Shown: positions 22,632-34,899, numbered from the stretch's first letter. The stretch: 64,000 nucleotides of DNA from Euptelea pleiosperma (GCA_035048495.1 CM068551.1:15812248-15876247), one strand, 5' to 3'. Notes: a model not told the origin generated them from the sequence alone. A program made the numbers and translations.

Positions 22632-24720
22632 TCATTTTTCTTCTTCCTCAGAATCTGACTTTGCAAAAACTGTTTCAGGTTGGGTTTCTGCATATGCTGG
22701 CGCAATGAACTTCGGGTCTTTAGCCGCTGCATCAGCATATTTAAGTATAGCTTCTCTTGGATCCTCGTCCATCCATGTCTCCTTAATCATACCCCCTTGC
22801 TGCAATGAAGTTCAGTAGGTAAGGCTCTTCCACGTGCTTCATTTCCACATTTTAAAAGGGACAAAAATAACCATCTTTACCTTGAGAAGATACTGGGTCA
22901 ATAAGCTTCCTTTAGTAGTACCAACTCTTCCACCAAAGCCTGGTCCTGTCATAGGAAGTTCAGGCTTATGTGACTTGATTGGGTCCTTCAATGCTTTCTC
23001 TCGCTGTCGTTTACGGCTAGGCTGATCTCTAAATAAGGGCAGTGCATGAGGATTGTGAATAACAAGCTTTGCCTCAAAATCATCGACGGACTTTTTCCTT
23101 GGTGCACGTGCAACACATACAAGAGCTCCTCTTTCACTAATGGATGGATCATAAAGTATGTGTGTTCCTCCTTGGCTTTTGTCTCCAACTGTGGCAAAGA
23201 CCTACGTAAACAATGGAAGATAGATAGTATGGATAATGTCTTGCTAGTTACTTCACACCAATTAATAAGGATTAAAAGGAAGACATACAAGTAAGAGTAT
23301 GTCTACAACTACTAGCAAAGGAATTTGGAAATGAAACAAGAACGAAAATCTATTGATAAAAAAACGGTTAGTTCAGTTTGAGCATATCTCAAGCTCATAG
23401 TGCATATGATAAAATATGAAATGTGAAGCGTGTTTAACCAAACAAAGATATGGTAAGGGGTTAACCTGATTAAGTTTTGGGTGCCAAGCACAACGCACAA
23501 CACTGCAAGTTGGAGATATTCCAACCCTTGATATGAGTTCAAGTTTTGTCCGATCGTAAAAGCACAGTAAACCTCCACTTGTGCTATCTCTTTCAACAGA
23601 GGTTCCAGTAAAGAAAAGTTGCTCATCGGGACTAAATGCAACATTTGTCTGCGCGTAATGATTTGGAAGCTCCTCAAAGACTTGAACAGGCTTTTTCACT
23701 TGCCGCAAATCCCAAACCTAACAAATTTCAAACCAATTCTGGTGAGTGAAGTGTAACAGAAATCAACATGAAGATTTTCAACAAGGAAAAATGAAATGCC
23801 GATGAACATTTTTTAATAAAGAAACAATGACATTATGTGAACAAAGGAACATAGATTACCTTCAGTGAATCATCAGTGCTTCTTGACAGTAGAATCCGTC
23901 CATCGCTAGAAAACTTAAGCCCAGTGATATCATCTCCGTGTCCTTTCTCAATGTGTATATCTGGCCTGCTTCCCCATCCAGGCTTAAGATTCCATATCTG
24001 TAAAATTAAAGTAAGCACTGAAATGAGGAAATACAAATTCAAAGTGCATAAAGCTTTCCAATGACCTTTAAAATAAGGCAAATAGTGGGGATGCATGCAT
24101 CTACCAAAACAATGGACCAATCTTACATGCCAGCTTACAGTTAATCAAAGCCAGAAGAAAATTAAAACATCAGGGAAAAATACCTGTATGGAACCATCTC
24201 CAACACCACCAGCAATGCATTTTCCCTCATGATCCCATGTGCATGTCGTAACTGGGACCCTTCCGGGCCTTGCAAGCTTGGGCTTGATGACCTGTCCATG
24301 GAATGTTTGTATTTAGTTTGACTCCGTTATTTTGCAGACAAAGCATTCTGATAATATCATACTTTAGGCTATTGTTATGGATGCTCATAATTTGTAAATT
24401 TTCCATCATTATGGCTGTGTTCGGTTCACCAGAAAAAAAATATATATATTTTGATCGGTTCACCACAAAAATGGGGAAGTAAAAAAACAAAATCCAGGAA
24501 AAGGGCATTCTAACCCTGTTAGGTTTGTTTGGAAATGTGGGCACAGCTGAAAACCGACTTCCATAAGTCTTTAAAAAGGGGGAAAATGACTTCCTCTTTA
24601 AAGAGAGGGAAGTCGGTTTTCCGATATGCCCTCGTCGTGTCCTTGGACAGAACCTACCCCCACCTATCTCTATCTCTCTCATACCCTCCAGTCCTTCCTC
24701 CGGACCTCCGACTCACTCAC

Positions 24721-24780
<60 letters not shown>

Positions 24781-24818
24781 CTCACTCTCTCACTCTCTCT
24801 CTCTCTCCACTCACTCTC

Positions 24819-24898
<80 letters not shown>

Positions 24899-27800
24899 GT
24901 GACTCGTTGCCCCTAATTGAGCTGTCATCTCAATGTTGGTCTCTGAATTGAAGAGGTATCTAATCTTTCTTTACTCTGAATGTTCATGGATTTTCCGGTA
25001 GAAGTTCATTTTGTTTCTAAAACTATTTTTTTTCTGCATAAATAATCTGCTTTTCTGTTATGAGAATTTGGTTGTCTCAATTGGTTTTTCGAAACGCCAG
25101 ATCTTTTATGCAGTTTTATACTTTTATCATTTTAATTTGTGTTTCGACTAGCTTTCCGTGATTTATTGCTCATTTTATACTTCAATCTTTGTTCAGAATG
25201 CTATCTCTCGGCCTTAAAATGATTTTAGATTTAAAAATATCCTTTCGTTCTAAAATCTATAGTTCTCTAAGTTAATCCCCTTTCCGTTTCGAAGAATCTG
25301 ATCTTTTGTTGCACATGGGTTGCACTCTTCAAGAGACTTTTCTTTATGCAATCTAAGAATTTCTTAATTCAGCCGCTTCGTAGTTTTTTCACCATCTTTT
25401 ATGTTCTTCACCAAGAAATACTTGATGTCAGCCCTTCATCCATTTCTATCTGACTGCTTTTGTTTCAAGATCTGATTGTGTGCCATTTCACAATATCTGC
25501 GATTATTCTCGCTTTGAAGACCTGGCTGCCATCACCGAGAAATATCTCTCCCTCTGTACTTTCTTTATTGTTATTTTCCCCATTGTCAAGCAAACAGTGA
25601 GAAAAGGATTCCAGGAAGTGGGTTTCTGAGAAGTGCCACTTCTGGGAAAACCCACTTCCTCGGAAACCTACTTCCTGCTAAATAAAGACAGCATTTATGT
25701 GATAATGATTGATGTACAGTGAAAATGATCCCAAGAATACCTATTATAAAGTACCGTACATCTTCCTCGGCTAAGAGTACAAACAAGAACAGGTACCATC
25801 AAAACTTCTTTACGTGACAGCTTCTTGCAGGAAACATTAAACCACAATTTCCGAAGAGTTTATTTTTGGATTTTATCATTTATATAAATCTCTCAATCAG
25901 AGACAATTGAGACATAGCCTCATGCTTCCTAGAGAATGCATAGAAATTTTATGAACTCAAATTTCAACAAATTCATAAAGGGGTATCCATCTCATGTGAT
26001 TACAAATCTACAAAGAATCTGAAGTTAATTGACTTTCCGTTTCTAACTTTTCTGGATCATTTGCAACGAAATTCAATCAAGAGACTACACTTTATCTTAG
26101 CCAAAAGGCCGAGAAAGGTATGGTGCCAGAATTGTTTTTTCTCCTCCTCCTCAGTTTCTCTGGCTTTTTCGTCTAGAGGCCGGATCTTGTTGTGTATGCT
26201 CCCCTTTGCAATTGCTTGGGGTCTATGACGAGAGAGGAACTAGAGAATCTTTGAAGGAAAGAATGAAGACATGGATTTAATCATCCTTAATGTTAAGGGG
26301 TTGATGTTCTATTGGTCTAAGGTATTCGTGGAATGTAGAAGGCTCTTTTTTTAAGACTTTGTTTGTCATTGGGAGCTCATATGTCCTAGGGACGCGTGAG
26401 CGGTGTTCTTTTTTTTCCCTTTCTTTTCTTTTGCTTTGGCTGCAGCCTCTAGTAGGTCTTCTTGGCCTCTTTGGCCGCCTTTGTTGTTTCATTTCGCCTT
26501 TTTAATGAAGTTTATAATTATCAAAAAAAAAAAAAAATCAATCAACAGAAGAATAAAAAGAACTGTTAAGCCTATCTTCTCCTTTAAGGAGATAGGTCTG
26601 TCTGTGTATTGTTTTCTGTGGGGTTTCCCCTTGTTTATATAAATCATACTTAATTAAAAAAAAACTACAATTGGCATTCTAGTGGATATTTAATTTGAAC
26701 ATTTCCATAGGATGCATGGCTTTATTTCAAATACACATTTTTTTTAGTTCCAATGACAGTATTAAGTGGATGAAAATGACAATACCTGTTTTTGACTTTT
26801 GAAATCGGATACATCCCATATACGCAGTGATCCATCTTCTGACGATGTTAAGATTGTCTCTTTTGCTCTAGGGTGCCACTCTCCACAAGTCAATCCGGAA
26901 ATATGCCCCTTAGTATTCTTTAAATCACGAATATACATGTCTCCCTTTACAAACTCACCCAGAGTAAGTCCATCACGGTCATAAATCTGAAATGAAGAGG
27001 AAGACATCATGAGTGTACTACAACCCCTGAGCAAATGATAGGATATATTAAAAAACAAAATGGTAGAAGAACCTTAGCCTGAGCTGAGCCAGTCACACAC
27101 AAAAACCGGTCTGCGGTTGGACTCCAACTTAGACTACGGACTTGGTGTCCTTCAAATGGTTCTAGCTGTCTAAATGATGCCAACCGAGAATTCATCCCCT
27201 GAAAGTCATACATACGGACTGTGTAGTCATAGCTACCAGAAAGAACCCTAGATCCTGAATGATCAACAGCAAGAGCCGAAACAACCTGCCAAGAGCATCA
27301 CGAGGAAATTCAATCTTATAAGAAGACCACAAACCACAGCCTCAGAAAATTAGACTCTTAATTGAAACAGGTAAAGACACTGTCATTTAAACTTGTCCCT
27401 GAGATGTCTACAGAAAGGAAATTTGTTATGATTTTTTCTTTTTGTTGTTGCTTTCCTTGGCCTTTTATAGGGAAGACTTCGGGACAATAGAAAGAGGAAA
27501 TGCATATTAAAGTTTGGAAAACTTAAACACGTTATTTATTAAACTGTAGATATCTAATAATGCATAACATAATGTGATTTTTTCTTACCGATTTGATAAT
27601 TTTACGTGATTCTTTGCACAAGAATATAAATAAATAAAAATTGTTCTGGGAAATCTCATTTTCTCTCGAGGAAATTTTTTTTTTTTTTTTGACAAGAACC
27701 TCTTTCAAGATGTTTTATATATTATTTTATTTTACTGGGGATGGAGGGTTATTTTATTTTCCAAGAATATATATTATTTTAGTCAGAAATATATGTGACA

Positions 27801-28935
27801 AAAATTTAAGATTATTAGAGGCTTCGATGGTATGCAGAGTGAATAAATGAGATTTCTGCTATATTAAATTTATCGTTTTTTTAAGCTAAGTGCAATTCCT
27901 TGATTGAATAAACATAATGAAAATTTTGTTCTTCTTCTTCTTTTCTTTTACATGCTACATCTTAGGGTTTTATGTTTCTGCTTTTGTATTTGTTTTCTTT
28001 TTCTTTTTCTGTCACATAAATTATCTATCTTTTATCAGAAAATACATAATATCACAGGATAAACACAAGTTCGAAATTTTCTAAACTGAAGATAGCAAAC
28101 ATAGTTCGAGAGTAATTATAATGTAGCACCGTCAAATTAATCTAAAGGCTACATAGTTGTTTTTCACATCCTCAAAACATCGAAGCCCTGGGTATCAGAA
28201 CTTCAAATGTAGATAATAAACCATCTAAACAGATTACAACAAAGGAATGAAAAGCAAACCAAAAAGTTCCAACAAATTCAGAAAATTTGAATAAAGCAGG
28301 CATAGTACCTTAGAATGTCCCTTCAGGGCAATCTCATTACTGAGTGGAATCCGGTATTGATCCTCTACTTCAACATCCGAATCATCCTCCGAATCTGACT
28401 CCGCCAAATTCGAAGATGGAGGCCTAGGAGGTCCTACCATCACATCATCATCATCATCCGCCAAATTAGAAGTTGGTGGCCGAGGAGGTCCTATAATCAC
28501 ATCATCATCGTCATCTTCTTCCTCATTTTCATTTCCGGAATTCGAAGGCGGCGGCCGAGGAGGTCCAATCACCACACCATCATCCACCCTACCAAAACGG
28601 TTCCTCAATCCAGTATCAGCAGAAGAATTAGGCTTTCCAAGCTCCAAGTTCGGATTCTCAGAGTCGGGTTCTCCAGAATCGGAATCATGATTACGATCTC
28701 TGCGTTGGCGGGAATTGGAGTTAGGGTTAGGGTTTCTGAGGTTGTTTAACCAGGACTTGGAAGAGGAGGAGAGAGAAGGGAGGGGACTTTTGTTAGTTGC
28801 AAGAGATGGGGATTCTAGGGTGCGCCGGGTGGTGTTGTGTATGACTTCAAGAGGGGTTTGGGCCTTCGTTTGCTTGCCGAAAGAGAGAGGGAACTGTGCT
28901 CTAATCCCATCGTAGACGTCTGCGTCTTCCTCCAT
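22632..28935 (-). CDS. WD-repeat protein, WDR70 family (At2g20330-like), complete
   Basis: Eight exons: 28309-28935, 27073-27285, 26786-26986, 24184-24291, 23860-23997, 23466-23717, 22881-23201 and 22632-22799. All have GT-AG borders and phase-0 junctions, for a total of 675 residues. The start MEEDADVYDG was chosen because YDGIRAQFPLSFGKQ is the conserved family N-terminus; an in-frame Met 65 codons upstream is less likely. An acidic N-terminal half carries three VIGPPRPP-like repeats (about residues 127-180). WD repeats then run from about residue 196 (FVKGDMYIRDLKNTKGHISG, LRIWDVSDF, IWNLKPGWGSRPD, VWDLRQVKKP). The tail contains KPELPMTGPGFGGRVGTT and QYLLKQGGMIKETW. Family members in other eukaryotes act in nuclear chromatin or DNA-damage processes; the plant role is inferred. 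Intron 3 (2.5 kb) holds a (CT)n tract and a LINE chimera. Confidence 0.93.
24414..24710. other. intronic repeat-like segment, possible MITE end
   Basis: Begins GGCTGTGTTCGGTTCACCAG, similar to the complement of gcgaaccaaacacagcc near 54198-54214. It also contains gaagtcggttttcc words in both orientations. A full element could not be delimited. Confidence 0.35.
24711..24897. repeat. (CT)n microsatellite in WDR70 intron 3
   Basis: An almost pure CT run with a few CACT interruptions, about 185 bp. Read in the gene direction it is (GA)n. The serine/leucine-rich reading frames across it are artefacts. Confidence 0.95.
25590..25690. repeat. interspersed palindromic GGAAGTGGGTTT block
   Basis: Contains ggaagtgggtttctgagaag and its near-inverted partner aaacccacttcctcgg. 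A related block occurs at 54130-54200. Probably the arm of a small foldback element. Confidence 0.4.
26081..26121 (-). pseudogene. truncated U2 snRNA (nt 1-41)
   Basis: The minus strand reads ATACCTTTCTCGGCCTTTTG then GCTAAGATAAAGTGTAGTCT C. By eye this differs from plant U2 snRNA only at nt 29 and 39. It starts exactly at the U2 5' end and stops at nt 41 at the target duplication. No U2 promoter (USE) context; not functional. Confidence 0.85.
26081..26537 (+). mobile_element. U2 snRNA/LINE chimeric retroinsertion with TSD
   Basis: The left part (26081-26121) is the first 41 nt of U2 snRNA on the minus strand. It is joined directly to a 5'-truncated plus-strand LINE 3' end (26122-26537) that terminates in TTTAATGAAGTTTATAATTA and tcaaaaa..., a poly(A). 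The whole insert is flanked by an 8-bp direct repeat, tcaatcaa, at 26073-26080 and 26538-26545. It lies in intron 3 of the WD-repeat gene. Confidence 0.8.
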
Positions 28936-29336
28936 TTCTCCAAAGTTCTCACTAACGTACCTGCCTAGTCTGCCAGGGCGCAACTTAGCATTCTTTAGTC
29001 CCGAGCCTTGACTCCTGAGTCCTGATTCGGTTGTAGCTCCAGAAAAGTTTTTCCGATGTTCTATATCTGGGATCGCGAATGGAAGATGAGGCAATAGTCC
29101 GAAGGAAAAAAGGTTGTGTGCACGCTGCACAGTCGGTGCAGATTCTATAAGAATATAGTTTGATTTCTATTTATGAAAATTGAGAAATTAGGGAGGAAAG
29201 AGGGCTGCAAAAGCTGAGAGAGGGAGAGAGCGACTGTAGAGAGGGAGAGAAGTAGCTCCGATTCTATTTGCAAAGATTGAGCTTTACGAAATTTACCAGT
29301 GCATCGTGCTTCTATGATTCTATCCTTGGTTTTTAA
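28936..29336 (-). promoter_or_regulatory. 5' leader/promoter region of the WD-repeat gene
   Basis: Between the chosen ATG and a motif-run element at 29337. A GA-rich run at 29212-29256 reads as a pyrimidine-rich tract on the gene strand, typical of plant 5' leaders. No clear TATA box was identified. Confidence 0.4.
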
Positions 29337-29976
29337 CAAGGTTTAAAGGAGGCCGTTTTAACGGTTAAACGAACTGGGGGCGTTACCGTTTAAACGGCCG
29401 TTAAAATGGATTAAAACGGCCAGGGGCAAAAAATGGAAAAAAAATAGAATTTAACGGAAATTAAACTGATTTTAACGGAATTAAACGGATTTAACGGCCT
29501 TTTTTAACAAAATTTTTCAGAATTAAACGGCTGTTTAAACAATTTTAACGGCCGTTTTTTCAAAACCGTTAAAACGTGTTTAAATGGTTTTAACGGAAAC
29601 GGGCTTGGGGCATTACCGTTTAAATGGCCGTTTTTAAAACCATAACTTTTTAAAACGGGCCGCTACGGTTTTAACAGCCGTTTAAATGGTAACGCCCCAA
29701 GTCCGTTTCCGTTAAAACCGTTTAAATATGTTTTGAGGACAGCCGTTTTTGTTTAAACGGCCGTTAAAATCGTTTTAACAGCCTTTAAATTCCGAAAAAT
29801 TATGTGGAAAAAACAGTTAAATTCTTTTCTTTTTTTTGTTCTAAATTTTCAAATTTCAAAATTTGAATTTCAAAGGCACTTTTTCGGTTTTTTCCTCTTT
29901 TTTTTTGCCCTGGCCGTTTCAATCCGTTTTAATGGTAACGCCCCCAATCCGTTAAAACAGCCTCTTTTAAACCTTG
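29337..29976. mobile_element. motif-run TIR element, TTTAACGG family, head-to-head composite
   Basis: The ends are inverted repeats: CAAGGTTTAAAGGAGGCCG on the left, and CAGCCTCTTTTAAACCTTG on the right. The interior holds about 29 AACGG/CCGTT words by hand count, mostly in the context TTTAACGG or TTTAAACGG. The block actgggggcgttaccg occurs near the left end and its complement near the right end. A second inverted pair (cattaccg / cggtaacg-type) lies near the centre at 29605-29690, so the element looks like two units joined head to head. No clear target duplication was found. It lies about 400 bp upstream of the WD-repeat start codon. Confidence 0.75.
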
Positions 29977-29989
29977 CTTCGATCAACCG

Positions 29990-30205
29990 ATTCAGGGCTG
30001 TAACTTGGGCGGGCCCAACTTGAGCCCGCCGGCTCAACCCAATTTCGGGTTGGGGTTGGGTTGGCTCCACTGATACTCAGGCTCGGGTTTGGACCGATTT
30101 TTAAAGTCCGATAAAAACTTGAGTTGGGCTTGGGCTAAAGCCTCGAGCAACCCGACCCATCTCAACATGGAATCAAAGACTTTTGTGGCTTTGTCCACTT
30201 TTGTG
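29990..30205. repeat. GGGCTTGGGC-type dispersed repeat plus a PPR-like scrap
   Basis: Runs of gggttggg, gggcttgggct and gcccgcc words in both orientations resemble the repeats at 47.8-48.1 and 53.6-53.8 kb. At 30166-30205 the sequence atggaatcaaagacttttg is identical over 19 nt to the PPR gene at 40323. Possibly a captured scrap. Confidence 0.45.
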
Positions 30206-30299
30206 GCTGTCCACTTTTGTAAACAACTAGTTGGTGCACACGTGCGTTGCACGTGGATAGTAATCAAATTCTTTTATCCACATAATCCAATTTGAAAAC

Positions 30300-33200
30300 A
30301 AATAGTAAATAAATTAATTATAATTAAGTTAAAAAGGGTCACACCAACACCGGATCTGAAACGTTTTAGCTCTAATGACTTATCCACTTAACTCCCATCT
30401 TAAGTTACAAAGTACATTTATATAGCATCTCTTTGAAACTATTCGTGTAAATCTATGTATACATTCCCCCATGTAGTTATAGAATTGCAACGGGCTTCAC
30501 CATTAGGATCATGTCTGGTCAGTGGAGAAACATGACCATTGCCTCGCTTTATCTTCAAACATTGTAACTGGATCTGTGAACATGGCTTGTGTCCAAAGCA
30601 GCAGCGTCTTAAAGGTTGTTAACCAACTTGCATTCATCAATTCATTCATTGTACACGTCTATTGGCTCAGATAATGCTACAAGAACCAACAAAAGAAGAG
30701 TCCATCATAGACATCACACGAACAAAAAATTCTGAGAAAATTGGTCTCAACACCATACAAAGCCTAAGAAGAAAATATATTTGAAAGGATTGTGTAAAAT
30801 ATTAGGAAATACAAAGTCCAATAAACCAAATATGTTCAAGTCTGAATCTGTACGGACCTACAAATGCTTATGATATTATAGCCTTGTTAAATTTAAATCC
30901 CAAACAATCATAAGAGCAGTAAAAAATTCCTTAAGTTGAATTTCTTAATAAAATAGATCATCTACCAAAGCTTGCATTCGCACTTCCACTAAGTAAACTG
31001 AAATTAATAGATGAAGCTTAATCCAGGAAAAAGAAACAAATAGAAACTCAAGGAAACAAGAAAATTTATCCATGTATGGATTAGACCTAAACAATAAGGA
31101 TTAAGGATTGCATGGTTACCTGTTCTTCAATCCATCTGTATTTTGTTTCTTTTTCTTGTTGGATGTCTATTTTCTTCTCATGATTCTGAATTAGATTCGT
31201 CTATTTCCTCAACTTCTTCTTCCACCCATCATCCAATTACTCAGTCATTCTCATTAGCTATGCCAGTGCAGAGCTTAGAGCTCTTCTTGCTCTGCAGATG
31301 TTGAAAATCAAGCAAAAGTTGTAAACTCTCAGCATTGTTTTGAGCATTGTGATAGCATATCAGCAATGAGAAATGGGAAATAGGTTGACAGCTACATTCT
31401 CATATCTGACCTTGGTTCAGAGCTCCTTGAGCTATGCTCTGATTACCATGTACGACAAAAAAAGGCATCAGGTGCATTGAGGCAATTAGAAATCCGGTGC
31501 GTCAGGGCAGATCAGGCCATGTTTACTATAGTTCTTCCACCTGCACCCATGCTGGTTTAGTTGATACTGGTAATGTGAGGTTAGAAAGGGTTGCAACTGG
31601 TTTAGAAAATATGGTTGATTATGTGCTTTTGCCGAATATTTTATATAGTTGTTGGGCCTGGGCTGGGGGATTTCTCTCACCTAGGGGCCTAGGCTACCAC
31701 CTTAATGGCCTTAAGGTAAAGTCAGCCCTGTACTAATAAAAAAAACCAACAAAATACTTATAAAAAAAATTTGAGTGGATGGTTTAAAAGTAAAATGGAT
31801 GAAAAGAAGAAAAACAAATGAAAAAATGCTTTTAGGTATGTCTCAAAGACATGTCTGACGCCACAATTAAATGTTATTTGTCTGACTCTAGCAACTAAAT
31901 GGTTTTACACATTACTTCTTACTTGACTCAGCTACCTGGTTTCTGTCTCAATTAGATGGATCACCTACCTTTGGAAGCCAAAATATCATGGTTTCCAACT
32001 AAATGGTAACCAGAACATCTAATTAAATTAATCAGCTGAGCCAGTTTGAATGCCACAATCAAACGTCACAAAGTAAAAATGCATTTTTCCACTTTTAGTC
32101 ATTGGTTTTAAGCATTTTTCATTATGGGCCAGTGAGCCCCAAGTGTATGCCTCAATGATATCAAAACTGATATCAGCTAGCCGAAAGCAAAGATGAAAAG
32201 GTGAATACCTTCAACCAACCATGTAAAATCAAAGAAGGGAAAAGAAAAATGGAAAAAAGAAAATGAAAAGGTGAATGCCTCACTGACTAACCAGAACATG
32301 TTCCAAATATCATGTTCTTGTGTTTGAGCCAAAATAAGTTGAAATTTGAGCAAGATGTAATTTCTTTACTCATTTCAAAACACATTCTAAATGCAAGATG
32401 TCAAATGCTTCACTCAAGATACCAGGTAGCTGAGTCAAAACTCAGAATCTATGATTAGGACGTTGGTTGTAGTTATGGTTGGATTGCACTTTTCCCCTGC
32501 CATGGGGCAGCAACCCCATTATGACAAAAGCAGTCGCCACAACTCCCTTCCATATTTAATGTAAGGACTTGCAGTATCATGGAGCCTTAGCACAAAAGGT
32601 GCTACTGCCTAGGCTGCCACACTCAAGCTTTAGCAGCCCAACTACTACCAAGATGCACTGTTAGTTCTATTGTCTTTGTTGGTTTACTTAGTGATAGTAA
32701 GAATTTATAAATTCTTATATATTTATAATACTGCTCTGTTTTTTAACATCCAAAAAGGGCCCAGAATAGGGACTCAGGTTTCACGTCCCAACATGGTTGA
32801 ATTATGTCAAATTGATCTTATGTTTTTGTGGAAAAGCTTAGCAAGAAACATTTTATAAATTTGTTTAATTGGTAAAACCACATAATGATTTTCTTTTTTG
32901 TAGTGTTTATGATTTAATGCAACATTTCATGCAATAGGCCATAACCTTCTATCAAAATTGGGTTTGAAAACCTAACCTATGATATACCCATATGGTTATG
33001 AGCGAAATTGATATCAAAATTTCTTGAAAAGGATATCATTTTCAAGATAATTATGCTTGTCAGACCATTGTGCTGAAAACCTAAACAATGATCTTGATTT
33101 CTTTTCAAGATGTTTGTAAGGTATTGTGGACCGTGGTATATATCTAAAGAAATTCCACCTAACTGATATCAGCTAGCCGCTGATATTCAACCTTTAAGTT

Positions 33201-33660
33201 AACCCTGGGTACTACTTTCATGAAATTTTACAAGCACAATTCGCTCATGTGAATTATCCAATTCAAGATAATTTTTTAGTAGGTTATGGTATACTAAGAA
33301 CCATAAGTGTTCTGCTTTAAGTTTCTATCTTAACAGTGCACCTTGGTAATAGTTGAGCTGCTAAAGCTTGAGTGCGGCAGCTTAGGTTATGATTATGAAA
33401 TTTTGATAGAAGTTTAGTGTTCTGATTTAAACTTCTTTTCATCGCAATGGATATTATGAAACTTTCAAATTTTCGTTTCTTTTTGTAATGTTCTGATTTA
33501 AACTTCGATCAAAAATTAATTTTTTGTAGTGTTTATCATAAGATTGTTATAAAATTCGAACCCGTAGAAGGCAAAGTGCTTCTAAAATTCCAACCCAGAG
33601 AAGGCAAAGTGCTTCTATGACATTTATTCGAACATCCGGCAGGTAAGAAGTAATTGTTAA
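30300..33660. other. AT-rich intergenic DNA, no gene recognised
   Basis: No coding frame of note. A stretch on the minus strand at about 31122-31291 is bordered by a good acceptor (tcaacatctgcag) and a good donor (AG|GTAACC), so it could be an exon of an unrecognised or non-coding transcript. Small local repeats: gcaaagtgcttct twice at about 33570 and 33605, and an inverted pair near 32607-32637 and 33358-33380. Confidence 0.35.
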
Positions 33661-33673
33661 TTCACTCTAGCAA

Positions 33674-33809
33674 CCATGGATTTAAATTTCGGTCGAAACA
33701 CCAAAATTTCGATTTCAGTTCCGAAATTCCCGAAATACAGCTTTCTACACCGAAATTTGGAAATATCGCCCGAAATTTTCGTTTTTGACCTCACCAAAAT
33801 TTAAATCCT
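33674..33809. mobile_element. motif-run TIR element, CGAAATTTCGG family
   Basis: A short element with ends CATGGATTTAAATTTCGG and the complement of CAAGGATTTAAATTTTGG, and an interior of cgaaat/atttcg words. The 8-bp direct repeat ctagcaac flanks it (33666-33673 and 33810-33817). Confidence 0.7.
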
Positions 33810-34552
33810 TGCTAGCAACTGAATGTCTCTTCCATCCTAGCTTTCCATGTAAATCAGTAAAATGAAGATAAAAATGAAATAGACTAAGAGTCTCTACAAC
33901 CAAAGCTCGAGCTCTTCTTATCGTATTTAATGGCACTTCAGAACATTTTCATGAAAAAACCGAATAAAAACTTAATTGTTTTATATTTGAACCTTATTCA
34001 TATTTTCTACAAGCACAATCACCAAACATAGACACGTAAAGAAAGAGATAAGTGGAATCAAATTCCAGAACACACTAACAAATCACATTATGTAAAGGAA
34101 AGTCAATCAGAAAATAAACGATTAGAAAATAAAGTATTAAACCATAGAAGAAGTAGATTCAACAGTTCTGGAAGGACAATGAAGAAACAAAAATTAAATA
34201 ACTATTGATGAAGATGGCGATTTACCTGAAAGAGGAGTTGAGAAACAATATGCGAAGCTAAAAAAGTCCCGAAATCGTTTTGGAAGATGAAGCTGGTTCA
34301 ACTGCTTCTTTGTTTCTAAGGTTTTGTAGGGAATGTAGAGACACTATTTGAGGAAGAAGAAGGGTCTGAAAGAGATGGGAGGCATTTTCTGAAAGTAGGG
34401 AAACATGATTTCAGCCGTTGAGGGAGAAGAAAGGTCGGAAGGAGATGGGAAGCAAATTAGTTTAGGGCATTTTAGAAAAAGGGTAGATGTGTCTTTTAGG
34501 ATAGATAATGAGGATAAAATAGAGAAAAAAAGTTTTTTCAAGATATCGACAT

Positions 34553-34790
34553 TTAGAAGTAGTATAGATATACATCCAGCAATGCATTGTATGTGATAGT
34601 GTTAGGCTCCTCGCCTCTATGAATCATCAGTTCTAATAGTTCATGCGCTTCTTTGGCCATCCCCTCTTTGCAAAGACCATCCACCAATGTGCTGAAAGTT
34701 ATTACATTTGGTGAGATTTCTTGATCCACCATTTCATTGAACAACCGTGTTGCCTCTTTCCATTGACCTACACCACAAAAGACTCGCCCC
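34553..34790 (-). pseudogene. PPR gene fragment (RFL type)
   Basis: The minus strand encodes MFNEMVDQEISPNVITFSTL, VDGLCKEGMAKEAHELLELM and RGEEPNTITYNALLD, nearly identical to residues of the intact PPR gene at 39569-42073. Similarity starts near 34572 and fades near 34785. About two PPR repeats, with no start and no flanking repeats. Decayed paralogue or captured fragment. Confidence 0.85.
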
Positions 34791-34899
34791 TAGGATGGAG
34801 ATGCTCCTCGTCCACATGAATGGCTCCAGAAATCCAAAAGGGATGAGATTCATTCCATTCTTGGGATGAGGGAAAAGTTTCAAGGAATTCTTTAACATT

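Noticed and set aside
24529..24951. Long Ser/Leu-rich reading frames
   Set aside because: They are translations of the (CT)n microsatellite inside an intron.
28936..29130. In-frame upstream Met extending the WD-repeat protein by 65 residues
   Set aside because: The conserved family N-terminus begins at MEEDADVYDG; the extension has no family similarity.
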